Source: Emmonsiellopsis sp. PD_33
Lineage: Eukaryota > Ascomycota > Eurotiomycetes > Onygenales > Ajellomycetaceae
Assembly (NCBI GenBank): GCA_032988165.1
Contig: JANTQF010000055.1
Location: 62,001-126,000 of the forward strand
Reading direction: 5' to 3'
Length of the DNA: 64,000 nucleotides
Position numbers and translations under genes: made by a program. Below, in pieces: positions 13,610 to 25,474 of the stretch. Each line of letters opens with the position of its first letter. Within the stretch, counting starts at the first letter, position 1. Below the pieces are notes generated by a model. That model worked only from the letters and a program-made list of their open reading frames with translations, had not been told where the DNA came from and made no database searches.

Positions 13610-14019
13610 GTTTGCGAGAATGGATGGGAGGGAGTACTAAAAGCGACACATGAAAAGCGAAAGAAAAAAAAGAATTGCACGCAAAAAAAGAATAGGAATA
13701 GGAGAAGAGAAGGACAAATCGAGCTACTCCCTCCTCCGTGTCCTGACCAGAGAGAGTAAAAAAGGCTGGCCGCGTGCAGACAAAGCGGATGAGGTTGAGG
13801 TTGAGGTCGAGAAATCTTTCCTCGAGACGCCAAATCTGGTCTGGGCAGAAAAAAATTGGCGGTGGTCACGTGCGAGCCAGGGGCAAAGTCATGTGATTGG
13901 GCCAGTGCTGAGTCAGCAAACTATGTCTCTCCTGGCTTCTATCAAAAATGAACAGATGGATTGAGAACTGCCAGATTAAGAGAAATATAATGTACAAGTT
14001 GGTTCCCACTATATACATC
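13610..14019. other. Promoter region of rpo41 and 3' flank of rpc5
   Basis: This 410-bp gap holds the rpo41 upstream region. On the rpo41 coding strand the 120 bp before the start are strongly pyrimidine-rich (A/G-rich on the plus strand at 13650-13730), a common fungal core-promoter feature. A compact group of sites lies at 13866-13918 and is listed separately. Confidence 0.6.
13866..13918. promoter_or_regulatory. E-box, inverted CCAAT and extended AP-1 site upstream of rpo41
   Basis: Within 53 bp are TCACGTG (13866-13872, a Cbf1/bHLH-type E-box), ATTGG (a CCAAT box on the gene's strand, about 13896-13900) and the perfect 13-bp palindrome TGCTGAGTCAGCA (13906-13918). The core TGAGTCA is the bZIP site bound by Gcn4/CpcA and AP-1 proteins; the flanking TGC/GCA extension is the Maf-type form. 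The group lies about 260-310 bp upstream of the rpo41 start codon. The sites are seen directly; their use is inferred. Confidence 0.5.
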
Positions 14020-15452
14020 CTATTCCTCCCCCTGCTCCCCCTCTGCTCGCCCGCGAACATTCGACGGCCTCCGCGCTTTTCTCCTCAGCTTCATGGCCCA
14101 CCCGGCCATCTCAGGGTTAATCGGGTCAATCCGCGGCGCACTCATGCCGTCAATATAGTCGTCGGAGCTAATGGCAGACTCCAGCTGTAGTGGCTCCTCC
14201 GGGGACTGGTTGAACATGTATTCTTCATATTTGTCCCATGAATCTTGGTCCTAAAAGTATCGTTTTTTGATATTAGCTTCTTTTTTTTCGTAGAAAGGAT
14301 TCATTAGAGGGAAATAGAAGTCTATCAGGCAAGGAATTAGATATCCATACCGTCTCGTCAATCCACGCATACTTCTCCCACTTCTCATCTTGCATCTTCT
14401 TCAACAGCTCATTATTTCCCGTGACCGTTCCACCTTCAGTCTCGGCAGATTTGACTTTCATATCAATCGCGCGAGCCTCGGGGGCAGCACGAGCGGCGCC
14501 GCCTTCTTCCTCCATCTCACGTTTTCCCTTCGAGAGCGCTTTCTTCTGCACAGCGACCTCGTCGAAGGCGTCGAGATGGTGGAGTTGCGGCCGCAGTTGG
14601 ACAACGGCGGATAAGGGCGCGAGGTGTAGTTCATCTAGCGGGCAGTAGCCAGTTAGTCATAGAAATAAAACATCCAAAAACAAACCAAAAAGAAGAAAAG
14701 AAAAGAAAAAACTCACTCTCCCTAAAAGCCCCAAGCATATAAACCGGATCCCCCTCCACCGCCTCCTTAATCCTGCCCCCAAGCGTCTGCTTCGTCATCA
14801 CCACCCCAGCCTTCTCATCCTCATAATCCATCATAGACTGCTCATCCCCACCAAAAAAGTCTTCCCCTCTCCCCCTCCCCCTCCCTCTCCCACTTCCACT
14901 TCCACCAACCCCACCCATCTCCTCATCCTCCCCTCCCCCCCACCGGCCCCAACACCCCCCTTCCTCGGCGCCGCCGCCCCCGCATTGAACCCCCCCGCAA
15001 ACCCCATCGTCCCCCCCTCCCCAATAACCCTACTCTTCCTCAACGCATTCCCATACCTTAGCCCCTTGCGCTCATCATAGTTCACGCTGGTATTAACCGG
15101 CACATCGACCTCGACGAGCCCCGTGCGCGGCTTCAGGCGGAGCTCGGTGGGTTTCTGCGCGTTGGTGGCGTTGTAGGGTTGGGTTGATTGGCGGTCGGGG
15201 TATTGGAGGAGGAAGCGCCGGATTTGGGAGTCGGTTATGTAGATTGAGTAGGAGGCTATGATTGGGTCGGCGGAGGGGGGGTTGGAGGCGGTTGGGTCGA
15301 CGGCCGCGGTCGTGGCTGTGGTGGGTTGGGTGTTAGCTTGGGATTTTGGCTTTTGGCCTTGGAGGGGGGGGAGGGTGTTGTTCTCCGATATGGCGTTTTA
15401 TCTATCCTGTGTGGTGGGAGAGGAGGGCTATGGGTGTGGACTCACAAGACAT
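14020..15452 (-). CDS. rpc5: RNA polymerase III subunit Rpc5/Rpc37 (apparent 1-nt frameshift)
   Basis: Subunit of the Rpc53/Rpc37-type dimer used by Pol III in initiation and termination. Four exons: 15452..15446 (only 7 nt), 15315..14717, 14634..14351 and 14250..14020. Introns are 15316..15445, 14635..14716 and 14251..14350; the first two carry CTAAC branch sites and all are GT-AG. The N-terminal part (DPIIASYSIYITDSQIRRFL, then SVNYDERKGLRYGNALRKSR) matches the Sin-like N-terminal homology region of this subunit. The C-terminal part contains DPVYMLGAF and LHLAPLSAVVQLRPQL, both typical. The exon lengths sum to 1121 nt, one short of a multiple of three. The frame breaks in a G7 tract near 14934-14941, in a Gly-rich linker: upstream reads GGVGAG, downstream resumes in another frame at EDEEMGG. 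One extra G would restore a 373-residue protein, so a homopolymer sequencing error is likely. Confidence 0.82.
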
Positions 15453-16093
15453 GGCCGATGTGTGTTGCCGTGCGCGGGGAAGAGAATGGGGATGCGAGCA
15501 GTGCGGGCGGGCGCGTTCACGGTAGGGTTAAATTAACCAATTCGTCAAAAAGGTGAAAAAGGCAAGGAATTAGCCACCTTCTGAAAGCATGTGGATATCG
15601 TGTCTTCGCGGGGTGTGGTTGTGATGTTTTGAGCTGAGGTTGGTGGTTCGCGCAAAAATGATAGAGCTCCGTAAACTTTAATTTTTTAGTTGCAGGGGCG
15701 GACATCATCAGTGATGCACCAACAAACACCCAGTTTTAATTGTAATGTTACATATGATCAGATAGAATAGATATTTATATTTCTGTAGAATATAAATTAT
15801 TCACTATCTAGTATAGGTTTATTTTTCAGTATCTTCCACATATATATTCCATCTATACGGCACATTCTCTTCACGGGTACATAGAAAACAGAAAGAAATA
15901 AAAGTAACTGAGCAGTATAGATGTTGAAAGAGAAAAGAAAAGAAAAATGCAAATCATCTATGAAAAATTCAGCACATTACATGACATGACATCACACACA
16001 CAGTTACACGTTACAGCATCGTTATACCAAATAATAGATAAAATAAACAAGAATGTTGAAAGTCTAAAACACTACAAAGCAAAATGGTATCAA
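15453..16093. other. Intergenic between rpc5 start and sulfite reductase 3' end
   Basis: The sequence upstream of the rpc5 start is unremarkable to about 15,730 and then becomes AT-rich to about 16,080, as expected for the 3' UTR and polyadenylation region of the sulfite reductase gene. No coding region or RNA gene was recognised. Confidence 0.6.
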
Positions 16094-19000
16094 TCACTCT
16101 TCATCATCTCCATCATCTTCAGCAACCTATATCAAGCAAAAACACTGGTCAGCAACACATTCTAAAGAAAAGTACAAACTTGGGGGAGGTTGGTGGGTAG
16201 AGATATCAACTTACATCATCATGGAACGTCTTCCCCTCCGTCGTCTCCTTAATAATACCAGCCCGAATACACCAATCCCCAAACCTCTCCGCCCGCTCGC
16301 CCTCCTCCCCCGTCTTCCGCTCAAGCGAATACCGCTTGAACAGATCCTTCATGATCTCCAAGATCTCATCCTCCTTAATCGACGCGCGGTACAGCTTATT
16401 CAACCGCTGTCCATGGTATCCACCGCCCAGATACATGTTGTATGCGCCGAAAGCCTTTCCAACGAACGCGACCTCGGCAAGCCAGGGTCGTGCACAGCCG
16501 TTGGGGCAACCGGTCATACGCATGACGATGCTCTCCTTACCCAGGCCGTTTTCTTCCAGGCAGCCCTCGAGTTTGTCGATGAGGATGGGAAGGTAGCGTT
16601 CCGACTCGGCCATGGCGAGGCCGCAGGTGGGGAAAGCGACGCACGCGGAGGATGAGAGACGGAGGCCGGAGAATGTGGTGTTGTCAAGCTTGTACTGGGC
16701 CATGAGGGCCTTGACTGTGGGGAGATCGGCATCGTCGATGTTTGAGAGGATCAGATGCTGGTTACCCGTCAGGCGGAACTCGCCCTTGTTCAGCTTGGCG
16801 ATTTCCAGGAGACCCGTGCGCATGGGGAAGGAGGCGGTGTTTTCGATGCGGCCGTTCTCGATGAAGAAGGTGAAGTGGTTCAGGCCCTTCTCGTCTTTTT
16901 GCCAGCCGAAGGTGTCGACGTTCGAGGCAAATTTGAAGGGGCGGGGTTCAGCGAAGCGGAGGCCGGCGGGGAGGAGCTCTTCAACCTTGCCTTTGAAGAC
17001 GTCCACGCCCATGTCGTCGATGGTGTACTTCAGACGGGCGTGTTTACGGTTCTTCCGGTCGCCGTGGTCGCGCTGCACGAGCATGATCTTCTCGCAGACG
17101 ATGTGAGCTTCGTCGGCGGGCACGTAGCCGAACATGCTGCCGGTTCTGGGGTAGGTCTTCTTGTTGTTGTGAGTCGCACCCATACCGCCGCCGGCAAGAA
17201 TGTTGAATCCTTCCAGGTGACCATCAGCGCCCTTGATCGCGATGAGGCCGATATCGTGAGCATAAACATCGGTGTCGTTGTGGGGAGGGATGGCAATGGT
17301 GATCTTGAATTTACGAGGAAGATAAGTAGGGCCGTAAAGCGGCTCATGGTCAACGACAGCGTCACCGGCGACTTGAACCTTCTTATCATTCTCGTCCTTG
17401 AGCCAGATCTCGTGGTAAGCGGTGGTTGAGGGGAGCAAATGGTCACTGATGCGTTGAGAAATAGCATGGACCTCCTTGTGATAATATGAAATCTCAGGAA
17501 GACTGCTGCACATCACGTTTCGGTTCACGTCGCCGCAGGCAGCAATGGTGGTCATTAAAGCCTTGTTAATTGACTGCATGGCTGGTCGAAGCTTGCCCTT
17601 AACGACGCCGTGGAACTGGAATGTCTGACGGGTAGTGAGCTTCATTGTCTCGTTTCCGTGTGCGCTGCTGATGGCATCCATTTGCTGCCATTGCAAGGGA
17701 GTGGCAACACCACCGGGAAGTCGGCATCGGATCATGAAAGAGTAAGCAGGCTCAAGTCCTTGAGCCTTGCGCTCATCTCTAAGATCGCGATCATCCTGCA
17801 TATAGGTACCGTGGAACTTGGTCAGCTGTTGGTCACTGGCAGAAATCGCACCGGTTGTTTCATCAAGAAGGCCTTCTGCGATGGTGCCACGCAGGTAGTT
17901 GGATTCGATCTTGATGTCCTCGTTGGTCATTGGGGGTGGTTCATCTGGCAGTCCCTCAACCTTGTCCACGCCCAGGGCTTGCCAGAGTCTGGGCTCCCAT
18001 TCCGAATATCCAGTCTGGAAAGTATCCGGATCTTGGTCGTCTCCAAGGCCAATGTCGGCCAACTTCTTACCGCCGAGGAAAGAGATACGGTTGTCAAGAT
18101 CCTTGCCAGGTTTGTTGTAGTATATCTTATCCTCCTTTCTAGGCCAATACTGGCTGTCTCCCAATCCGAAAACAGAGTAGTTAATGGACGACAGATCGAG
18201 GTCACCGGCGTTTTTGACAACCTCCCAGAAAGCGCGGCCGTTCTGAGGGAATTCACCTTGACCCGCCGTACAAACAAGGAACACAATATTCTCTTCAGTG
18301 GACAGGTCCTCAATAGGGTAATCATCCATGGACATGACGATAGTTTTCAGACCACGAGCCTTGCCGCGAGTACCCAACCGCTTGGCCAAGTTCTCAGCAT
18401 TGCCGTTGTCAGACGCAAACAAGATGGTCAGAGGTGCGCCGAAAAGGCCTTCGAGGAGCTTGTTGTACGAATCCTTGGCCGCCCGCTTTTGAAGAGCACG
18501 AACTTCTGTTCCGTAGGACTCCGAAAGACTAGAGGATAATTGAGGGTGGCGCTTCATGATCTGGGTGAGCTGATTGTCCCGTCGAAGGAAGTCTTCCAAT
18601 TCTCTCTTGATCCTCTGAGAGTCCAAAGCGAAATTGGGTTCGCCCTTGTCGGCGTTGTTGGGGTTCCATCTGTAAAGAGGCCAGTACCCGAGGTCAACAG
18701 CCTTCTTAGTTTCTTGCAGAATAGTCAGGGGAGACTCGTCCTCCTTGTTGTAAGGGAGATAAGCAAGTACCACGGAGGGGCCATCGAAATGATCGGCTTC
18801 AGCCATGGCCTGAAGCACCTGGGTATAGGAGCTGTAGACGGCAACTGAAGCGACATAAGCATTTCCGTAATTCATAGCGTAGAGACCGATGTCCTTCTTT
18901 CTGCGAGCAGCATCGGCAGCGACACGCTCCGAGTAAGGTTGGGAGTCAACGATCAGCATGTTAACGTTGGCGCCAGAGGCAAGCACATGGTGAACACCAG

Positions 19001-20940
19001 AGTTTCCAAGATCGTAAGCCCATGCATCAGAGCCAATCAACCACTGAGATTCTTTTGAAAAGAATTGCTTCGACTGGAGCAGTTGCTTTGAAAGGGAAGA
19101 TCCGTCAACGCTAAGTCGCGAAATAACGTCAGAGGCAAGGCTGTTAGCCTTGACCGGATCTGCAGCATTCAGGGCCCAGCGGGACAGCCAAGTCTTTGGG
19201 CCGTCGGTCGCGAAAGTGTTGGATTTGGCAGCTTCTTCAACTTCCCGGACAAAGCGTTGTCGGTTTTCCATTCGCGCAATTAACGATCCGAATCCGTACT
19301 CTGGGCTGGCAGCAATAGTGCTGGAGATACCGGCATTCTGAGAGCTAAGTTGGTTGGCGACATAGAGACGAGTGTTAAAAAGCTGATTTAGAATTTTCAT
19401 GTACGCGTTCTCGGCCTCGGGTTGCTTCAGGGACACAGCTGTGGAAGGCTGTTCGGGCGCCTTCTCGCTGCCAATCTGTAGATTCTGAATGGGCGACTCG
19501 GACGAGAGGTTCTGGAGGATGCCTCGGAGAGCTTGGCGGGATGTTGACGGCTCAACATATCCCAGTCTGTAGCCAACAAGCTGAGGAGCCTTTCCGCCAC
19601 TTCCAGGTTGTCCCAAGCTGGACAATAGATCCAAGAAGGATGGGCCCCATCGTGTGGTCTTCCGAACCTGTTCCAAGACAGCGATGCGCTCAATTGATTT
19701 TGGAAGGGCACGCGATATTTGGCTTCCAACCCAAGGTCTATAAAGGCGTGCGGTAATCACGCCCACATCAGCGAAATCAGCCTTGCTGCTGGCATCTTCG
19801 AGGACGTCAACAAAGACACCAGTAGAACCGAAGACAAAGATAGCTGATTTGGCAGTTTCCGGTCCGGTGTACTCAATGGCATGGTAGTTCCGGCCAACGA
19901 GCTTTGACATGGCATCCCAGATTTTGGTCGTGATGTGGAAGATATCGGAAGCGTCCACAGGTCTGGCCGTTACCGGTTCGACAGTCGTGGCAGAGGAGCT
20001 CGCGGGAAGACCGTCCGAGCTGGTATCTCTTTCATCAGATGAGCTGGTAGACGAATTTTCGGTCGTAGACTTTTTCGATGGGAGCGACAGTGCCGAGGCA
20101 GATAGGCCGGCCTGGCCCTCGCTGCTGTCTCCTATATCCTCTTCCAGGACCGTGGGAACACGGCCAGAGTCGGCATAAAGCGTGTGGGGACCACTGGTGG
20201 GCGCATCTGCGGACAGAACGCCCTCCAAGTCTAAGATCTTCTTTACCAGCTCTGGGTCCTCTACCGGAATGGCATCATCGTCTTGGGAATTGGTTGCATC
20301 GAAAAAGTGGATGACACCCTTTCCTGACTTTGCCGCCAGGGCATGGGCAGTCAAGGCGATATCCTGGGCTTCTTGCAGGGTTTCAGAGTGCAAGAAGGAG
20401 AACCCACACTGTCGGATGGAGCTGATTACGGAGTAATCTGGGAAAGGGGCGGGGTCCAGAGAAACGTGGATCACAACTGGGTAGTTTGCGAGTCTATACA
20501 GATACGGAATAGAAGAAAGAAGGACGGAAGACGAAGCAGTGATGGCTACACGGTGGCCTGACTGCAGGGGCTGGAAAGCGGAGAGAAGGGGGTCCTCATT
20601 CTGGCGGAGCGGGCGGACCTGTAAGGGGATGGGTCAGCATTTACGGACTTAACGGATAATGCAACAACTGCACCAGACAGCAAAGGATATGCATATAGAT
20701 TCCCATACCTCAGGGGCTTGCCGCGAAACTACTCCCGGTGCATTTTCAGCGGAGAGAGCGCGGAGGGGTTTGGAAAATAGCGACTCCGTCTGGAGAGATG
20801 GCTGGACGGACAAGACCAGATCGCTGGACAGGTAAGCGATTCTGGCCACTGCGCAGTTGAATAGACAATTAGCATCCGTTCACACAGCTCTGAAAGGGCT
20901 AATACTCACCTGCCTCTCCCGCGGTTGACACAGAGCCCAT
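16094..20940 (-). CDS. met5: Sulfite reductase [NADPH] beta subunit (hemoflavoprotein)
   Basis: Reduces sulfite to sulfide for cysteine and methionine synthesis, working with the flavoprotein alpha subunit. Four exons: 20940..20910, 20848..20709, 20618..16215 and 16126..16094; introns are 20849..20909, 20619..20708 and 16127..16214. The joined protein is 1535 residues, the usual size of the fungal enzyme. The N-terminal half is the pyruvate-ferredoxin-oxidoreductase-like part of fungal Met5. A flavodoxin domain starts near residue 786 (LTILFASDNGNAENLAKRLG). Two nitrite/sulfite reductase repeats follow. The siroheme/4Fe-4S ligands are present as C-x5-C in ACVAFPTC (near 1385) and C-x3-C in GCPNGCARP (near 1430). 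The last exon adds an acidic tail, VAEDDGDDEE. All key residues seen are intact and the frame is clean. Confidence 0.95.
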
Positions 20941-22453
20941 GGCAGCCAAATTGCGGGGTGGGATGTATATATCTAGATAGCAGCGGAGCGGCAGTCAACC
21001 ACGCTGGCACAGACGCAATTGCGGTGGTTGAGCAGCCTTTAACGAGCGAGAGATGGGTATACAGGAGTGAACGAGAGAGATGAGAAAGAGAACGAAACAA
21101 AGAAAGAAAAAAAGCAGGCCACCAAAGCAGGCCTTCCGAGATCTTTTGCCGCTACGGGCTTTGATCAGAGCTGGAGATGCTTGTTTCGACCGTCGTCTGA
21201 TTGGCCCGCGATCACGACATCGGTGCAAACACGCCAAACCGCCTGCACGCCTCCAGGCCGATGCCGGGGCAGGTACCTGGTACCTCGCTCCCCGCAGAGA
21301 TTGGCTGGGCTGCGGGGTACCAGTGACCTTGCTGCTGAACTCGCCCACTCTCGGGCAAGAACTTGACAAACTTCAGCTGGAGAGTCACACCATCGTCTTC
21401 GCTGTTGATGAGCCTGGGATCCGAGGTTTATTTGGGAGAACAGCCAATGGGAAAAGAATGGCGGGGAGTCAATCTCGTGGTGATCTGGACGGAGGTAAAT
21501 GGCCTTCCCAGGCGCGGAATAGCAGCCCCTGAAAAGGTACATACATTGTGAGCTATTGGACTCGTACATACTCCGTACATCAGACGAAATTGGACTGATA
21601 GGGGACTGATTGTATGTAGGTTAAAGGTAAAATTAAAGTCTTTTGATATAGCAACCCGGCTGTTATCCTTTTTATATCAGCTTTCCTCTCCATCCGTCCA
21701 CCGCCTTCCAACCCCCCCCCCTTCCCCCGAGTTTAACTATATCCTTCCGGCTTCACAACAACCTCTAATAAGGACAATTCGTAAAAAAAAAATGTTAAAA
21801 AAACATACGACAGCCGGGATTCGCTGGTGGTCACCCACCCAACTACTAGCCGGCCGGCGAGTGGCTTAAGTACGGCTGAGCGGACGGGAAGCCCTGTTTT
21901 CCACTCCCTATGGTCGTATGTGCTTGTTTGTTAGATGGACGGGTATATAATCTGAACTACAGAGCTAGAGGTGGGATACTTCTCAGCCGCTTGGTTGGTA
22001 CAAGGCAGTTGGTGGATGTCCCATGGCTAGAAAACCTCTGTTAGGAGAAGGTCAGGTTGCATTGTGCATTGTGAAGGGCGAGCAGATGAATGGATCCATA
22101 ACCAGAGTCAGGGGACAGGGGGGGGCAGGGTGTGCCAAGGTGAGTACACAAAAGTAGTTTCATTTTCGAAATGAGGTTGAAGCAGGAGTCAAGTGGGGTG
22201 TGTTGTACTGCCGTATATAGATATATAAAGGCATATGTCGTGTAGCCTCCTGTCTATTAAGGGAGATTAAACGGTTCACAACATTCTGCAATAGTACTAC
22301 GGAATAAACCATTGTGTCATGAACGCGCTTCATTAGTTGTCAAGTACCATCCATGTAGGGTCTTGTTTTCAGCCCAGTTGACCCATCAAGAGATCCAACA
22401 ACGAGAAAAATAGCAGAGCAGAAATATATAGAGGATAGAACCGAGACTAACTA
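20941..22453. other. 1.5-kb promoter region of sulfite reductase and 3' flank of the next gene
   Basis: No gene was recognised. ATTGG/CCAAT pentamers occur near 21201, 21300 and 21441. A purine-rich stretch (A/G on plus) lies at 21070-21120, so the gene's own strand is pyrimidine-rich near its start. A C10 run sits at 21712-21721. The motif ggtacc occurs three times at 21271-21331, partly as inverted copies. I saw no clear TCACGTG or Cys-3/MetR-type palindrome. Confidence 0.5.
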
Positions 22454-24649
22454 CTAGTGATACCTCTTCTCCTTGCCTGCCCAATTCCTTCTCCTGACCA
22501 AGGAAATATGCCCAACATCCATCTCAGGCCACGAATCCCCTATCAAACCAGGAAACCTCCGCAACGCCTGGCAGTCCTCAAACCCTCTAGTAGACACAAA
22601 ATCTGGCTCGCTACGTATCTCATCCGCAAAGTCTGCCCCAAATCGAAACATGGAGTACCCATCTAGCGTCTCTGACCAGCGTCGCCGGAATCCATATACT
22701 AGACCTAGCACAACACATCCAAACGCCCACAATATGAGCAAGATTCCCGGATATATGGGCAGAACGGAACCGGGGCCGATGATCTTACTCGGCCGCGAGC
22801 CTGTGACGTTCTCGTAGGGGTGGGCGGACTCAAACGTGTAGGAATTATCGTACATGAGGCGTAGAGCGTCCCAAGCATGGGCAAGCATGATGGAGCGGTA
22901 CAGGGTCTCAGCCTGGATGTAGGATGGGAAGTATGTCCCAAGTGCGAACCTGAGAACCGCTGGTGAGTTGGTCGACGTCAGGAGCTCAGAGAATTTTCCT
23001 GCGATGGAATCGCTGATGGAGCCAAAGGCAAATTGTTCGCCGGATTCGTGGTTGGAACTGTCTTCAGGGAAAGGGGTTTCGTTGAACGAGCGGAAAGTGC
23101 CGTGCCAGTCAACCTCAGCCTGGCCGAGCATGGAGTGTCGGATGCAGCGGACCCCAATGGGGGCAGCCATGTGTTGGGGTGAATGTGAACCCGGGCTGGG
23201 TGTAGGCATGAGAGCAGTTTTACTGCCGCCGCCTTCGCTAACATCGCTGTCGTTCTTGACCTCGTAAAATTTTTCATTGAAATAGAAGAAACCGTTCTCG
23301 CCCTGGAGGTAAGGGCTAGGGGCATCGGCCATTGGGAAGTCGATAGACTTGTTAAAGGGGAGTTTCTCGGCCAGGTTGTAATCTTGGCCGATAAATCCCT
23401 GCCAGAGAGCGTATTCTAGGACGGAAGGCCGGCGGAAGTCAGAAGAACGCAGATAAAAGGCATTTAAACCGTATATTCCTGGAGGCTGGAAACCTAGCTC
23501 TGCATGAGCGAACATGTTAGAGGTCCCCCCCTCCTCTGGATTATCAAAGAACCGTATCGCCTCTCCGCCGTAGTCGTCGTCGTAGAGCTCCGAGTCCTTG
23601 TGGGGCTTGATTTTGAACGATGGTCTTCGGTTAAGAATCGTGAATTCAGAGAACGACCTGACGATGGAGCAATTGCATCCTATTAGTAATCCCCATGTCT
23701 TCCCGCTAACGGGTACATCTGACTGTGGGACGAGGAAAAGATCTGGGTTGCTCTCCGAAATATTGGACGGCAGTACATTCGGTACACTGTGCAGATACGG
23801 AATGGAATCCCGCTGCACCTGTGGCGCGGTGTAGGCAATTCCTATTCCTGGAACGGTTGGCGGAAATCCAGTCTTCCAGAACGAGTCTCCTCCAGTCCCT
23901 CCCTCGGGCCTGCGGTTAAAATTCTTCCATGTATGTCCAATACCCATGAGCGGTGGAGCAGAGGTGTTGTTGTCCAACTTCACATAACCATCAACTAGTT
24001 CCACTGTCAGACCCGAGAGAGGGAGGGCGATAAAGGGTAGACAGCTCAAAACAGCCAGTGTATACCATAGCCTCCCCACAGGGTTCGTTCTCCGCCACAG
24101 CAATAGCTTGCCGCATTTCAACCAGCCGCCCGGTCCACTCCAAAAGTTTTCACAATGCATCAACAGCGCCATGGTGTTTTTAGCCTGCCAGCGGCGGTCA
24201 TGCAGCATGCTCGCCTCGAGACCAAGCAGGCCATATTTTGAGAAATTCAGTCCGAATACACCAACGACGAACCAGGCGTAGTGGATCCAGTTTTCGTTGG
24301 GGAGGCCGTACTTGAGCTTGTCTGCCGTATCCCGCCTCAGCTGGACCAGACGCCAGATCAAAGCGTAGCAGGCCAAAACGAGCAGTGGTCCAATAATCAC
24401 GGCAATCCCGCGGAGGGGAAAACGGCGAAGTTTGTAGCTCCGGAGTTGAGGCTTTCCACGGCCTTTTGTAGGGGCGTTGGAGAAGATGGCAGGGGAATCC
24501 GGCCTGTGGAAATTGATTAGTGATAGCCCAGTGATCTGGAAAGGGGAATAAAAAAGGATGCATATAAAATTTGAAATTTTAACCACTTACTCTGGACTAC
24601 TCAATGGCAGCAGAGTGCTAGTATCGCTAAGAGACGGGGATACGGGCAT
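22454..24649 (-). CDS. Fungal multi-pass membrane protein of unknown function
   Basis: Two exons, 24649..24591 and 24503..22454, with an 87-nt GT-AG intron (24504..24590), give 702 residues starting MPVSPSLSDTSTLLPLSSPE. This start is preferred to an open frame that begins inside the intron. Hydrophobic helices are seen at about residues 52-75 (GIAVIIGPLLVLACYALIW), 93-118 (HYAWFVVGVFGLNF) and 170-192 (LWYTLAVLSCLPFIALPL), and a last one near 625-650 (PGILLILWAFGCVVLGLVYGF). Between the third and last helix lies a loop of about 430 residues with several N-x-S/T sequons and Cys residues, so it is probably luminal or extracellular. I recognise the type as a lineage-specific ascomycete protein with no assigned role. 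No catalytic motif was seen. Confidence 0.8.
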
Positions 24650-25474
24650 CTTCGCTCACTACCCTGAGGGTTCTGTATTTCTCGACGGTTGCTGAGCTGA
24701 TTGCATCTTCAGCAACAGCAGCCATGGCGGCGAGGACTTGACCCGTCTTTTATCACTGCACGGCGAGCAGTTGGAGAGGGGGAGGCTGCGTGTCAGTGGT
24801 TCACAACATACATACGTTCAGTCCGCCATGCATATACCCGAAAATTGTAGTTGACCAGCAGATCTGCTCCCGTCGGAGAGCGATTGATAATGGCTGGGAT
24901 GAAAAATACAGTAAATTACATACCCAGATCTATGAGGGACTCAGGCCCCTCTACTGAGTACAAGGTAGCTGAATACTCCCTAGACTAAGCATCTACTTGG
25001 TGGTAAGGACTCTGCCCGTAGGGAGTTCTCTATGAGGGGTAAGAGAGAGGAACAGACAGATAGAAGAGAAGTATGAGGAGGCTTGAGTAAGATGGGCATG
25101 GCACACCCACCAGAATACTGTGTAATTTATATGTAATACTATGCCTATGCCTTTTTCAACTTAGTGAGTATTTCTATTCCACCTGCAGACTGGCCATTAT
25201 CAATCGCTCTTCGGGGTTCATTATCTTGGCCTTGGGCGTGGGCAAAATCTATTTTAGGGTTATGTTTAATCCATTCCTAATTGAGACTAGCGCACCAACA
25301 CGACTTGAGGCCAAGACATGGATCCATGGCGTACGATGAGATTCATCAGAGGTTTTGACGAATAGCTGGCAACCAACATTGCTATATCAACCAAAGAAAG
25401 GAAAGGAAAAAGGAAAAAGAACAAGAACAAGAACAAGGACAAGGAAAAAGAAAGAAACAGAGAGAGAACAGAGC
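24650..25474. other. Intergenic, no gene seen
   Basis: This holds the upstream region of the membrane-protein gene. A purine-rich simple repeat built on AAGAAC/AAGGAC units lies at about 25,390-25,460. Nothing else was recognised. Confidence 0.5.

Noticed and set aside
14880..14941. A tiny intron to explain the rpc5 frame break
   Set aside because: The only GT..AG pairs around the G tract would give introns of about 15-30 nt, far below the sizes seen in the window.
16755..18539. Long plus-strand open frames (224 and 309 codons) opposite the sulfite reductase gene
   Set aside because: They are antisense shadows of a clean, conserved 1535-residue coding sequence and have no recognisable domains.
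22091..22100. ATGGATCCAT as a Cys-3/MetR-type site upstream of sulfite reductase
   Set aside because: It is palindromic but does not match ATGRYRYCAT at the fifth and sixth positions, and it lies over 1.1 kb from the start codon.
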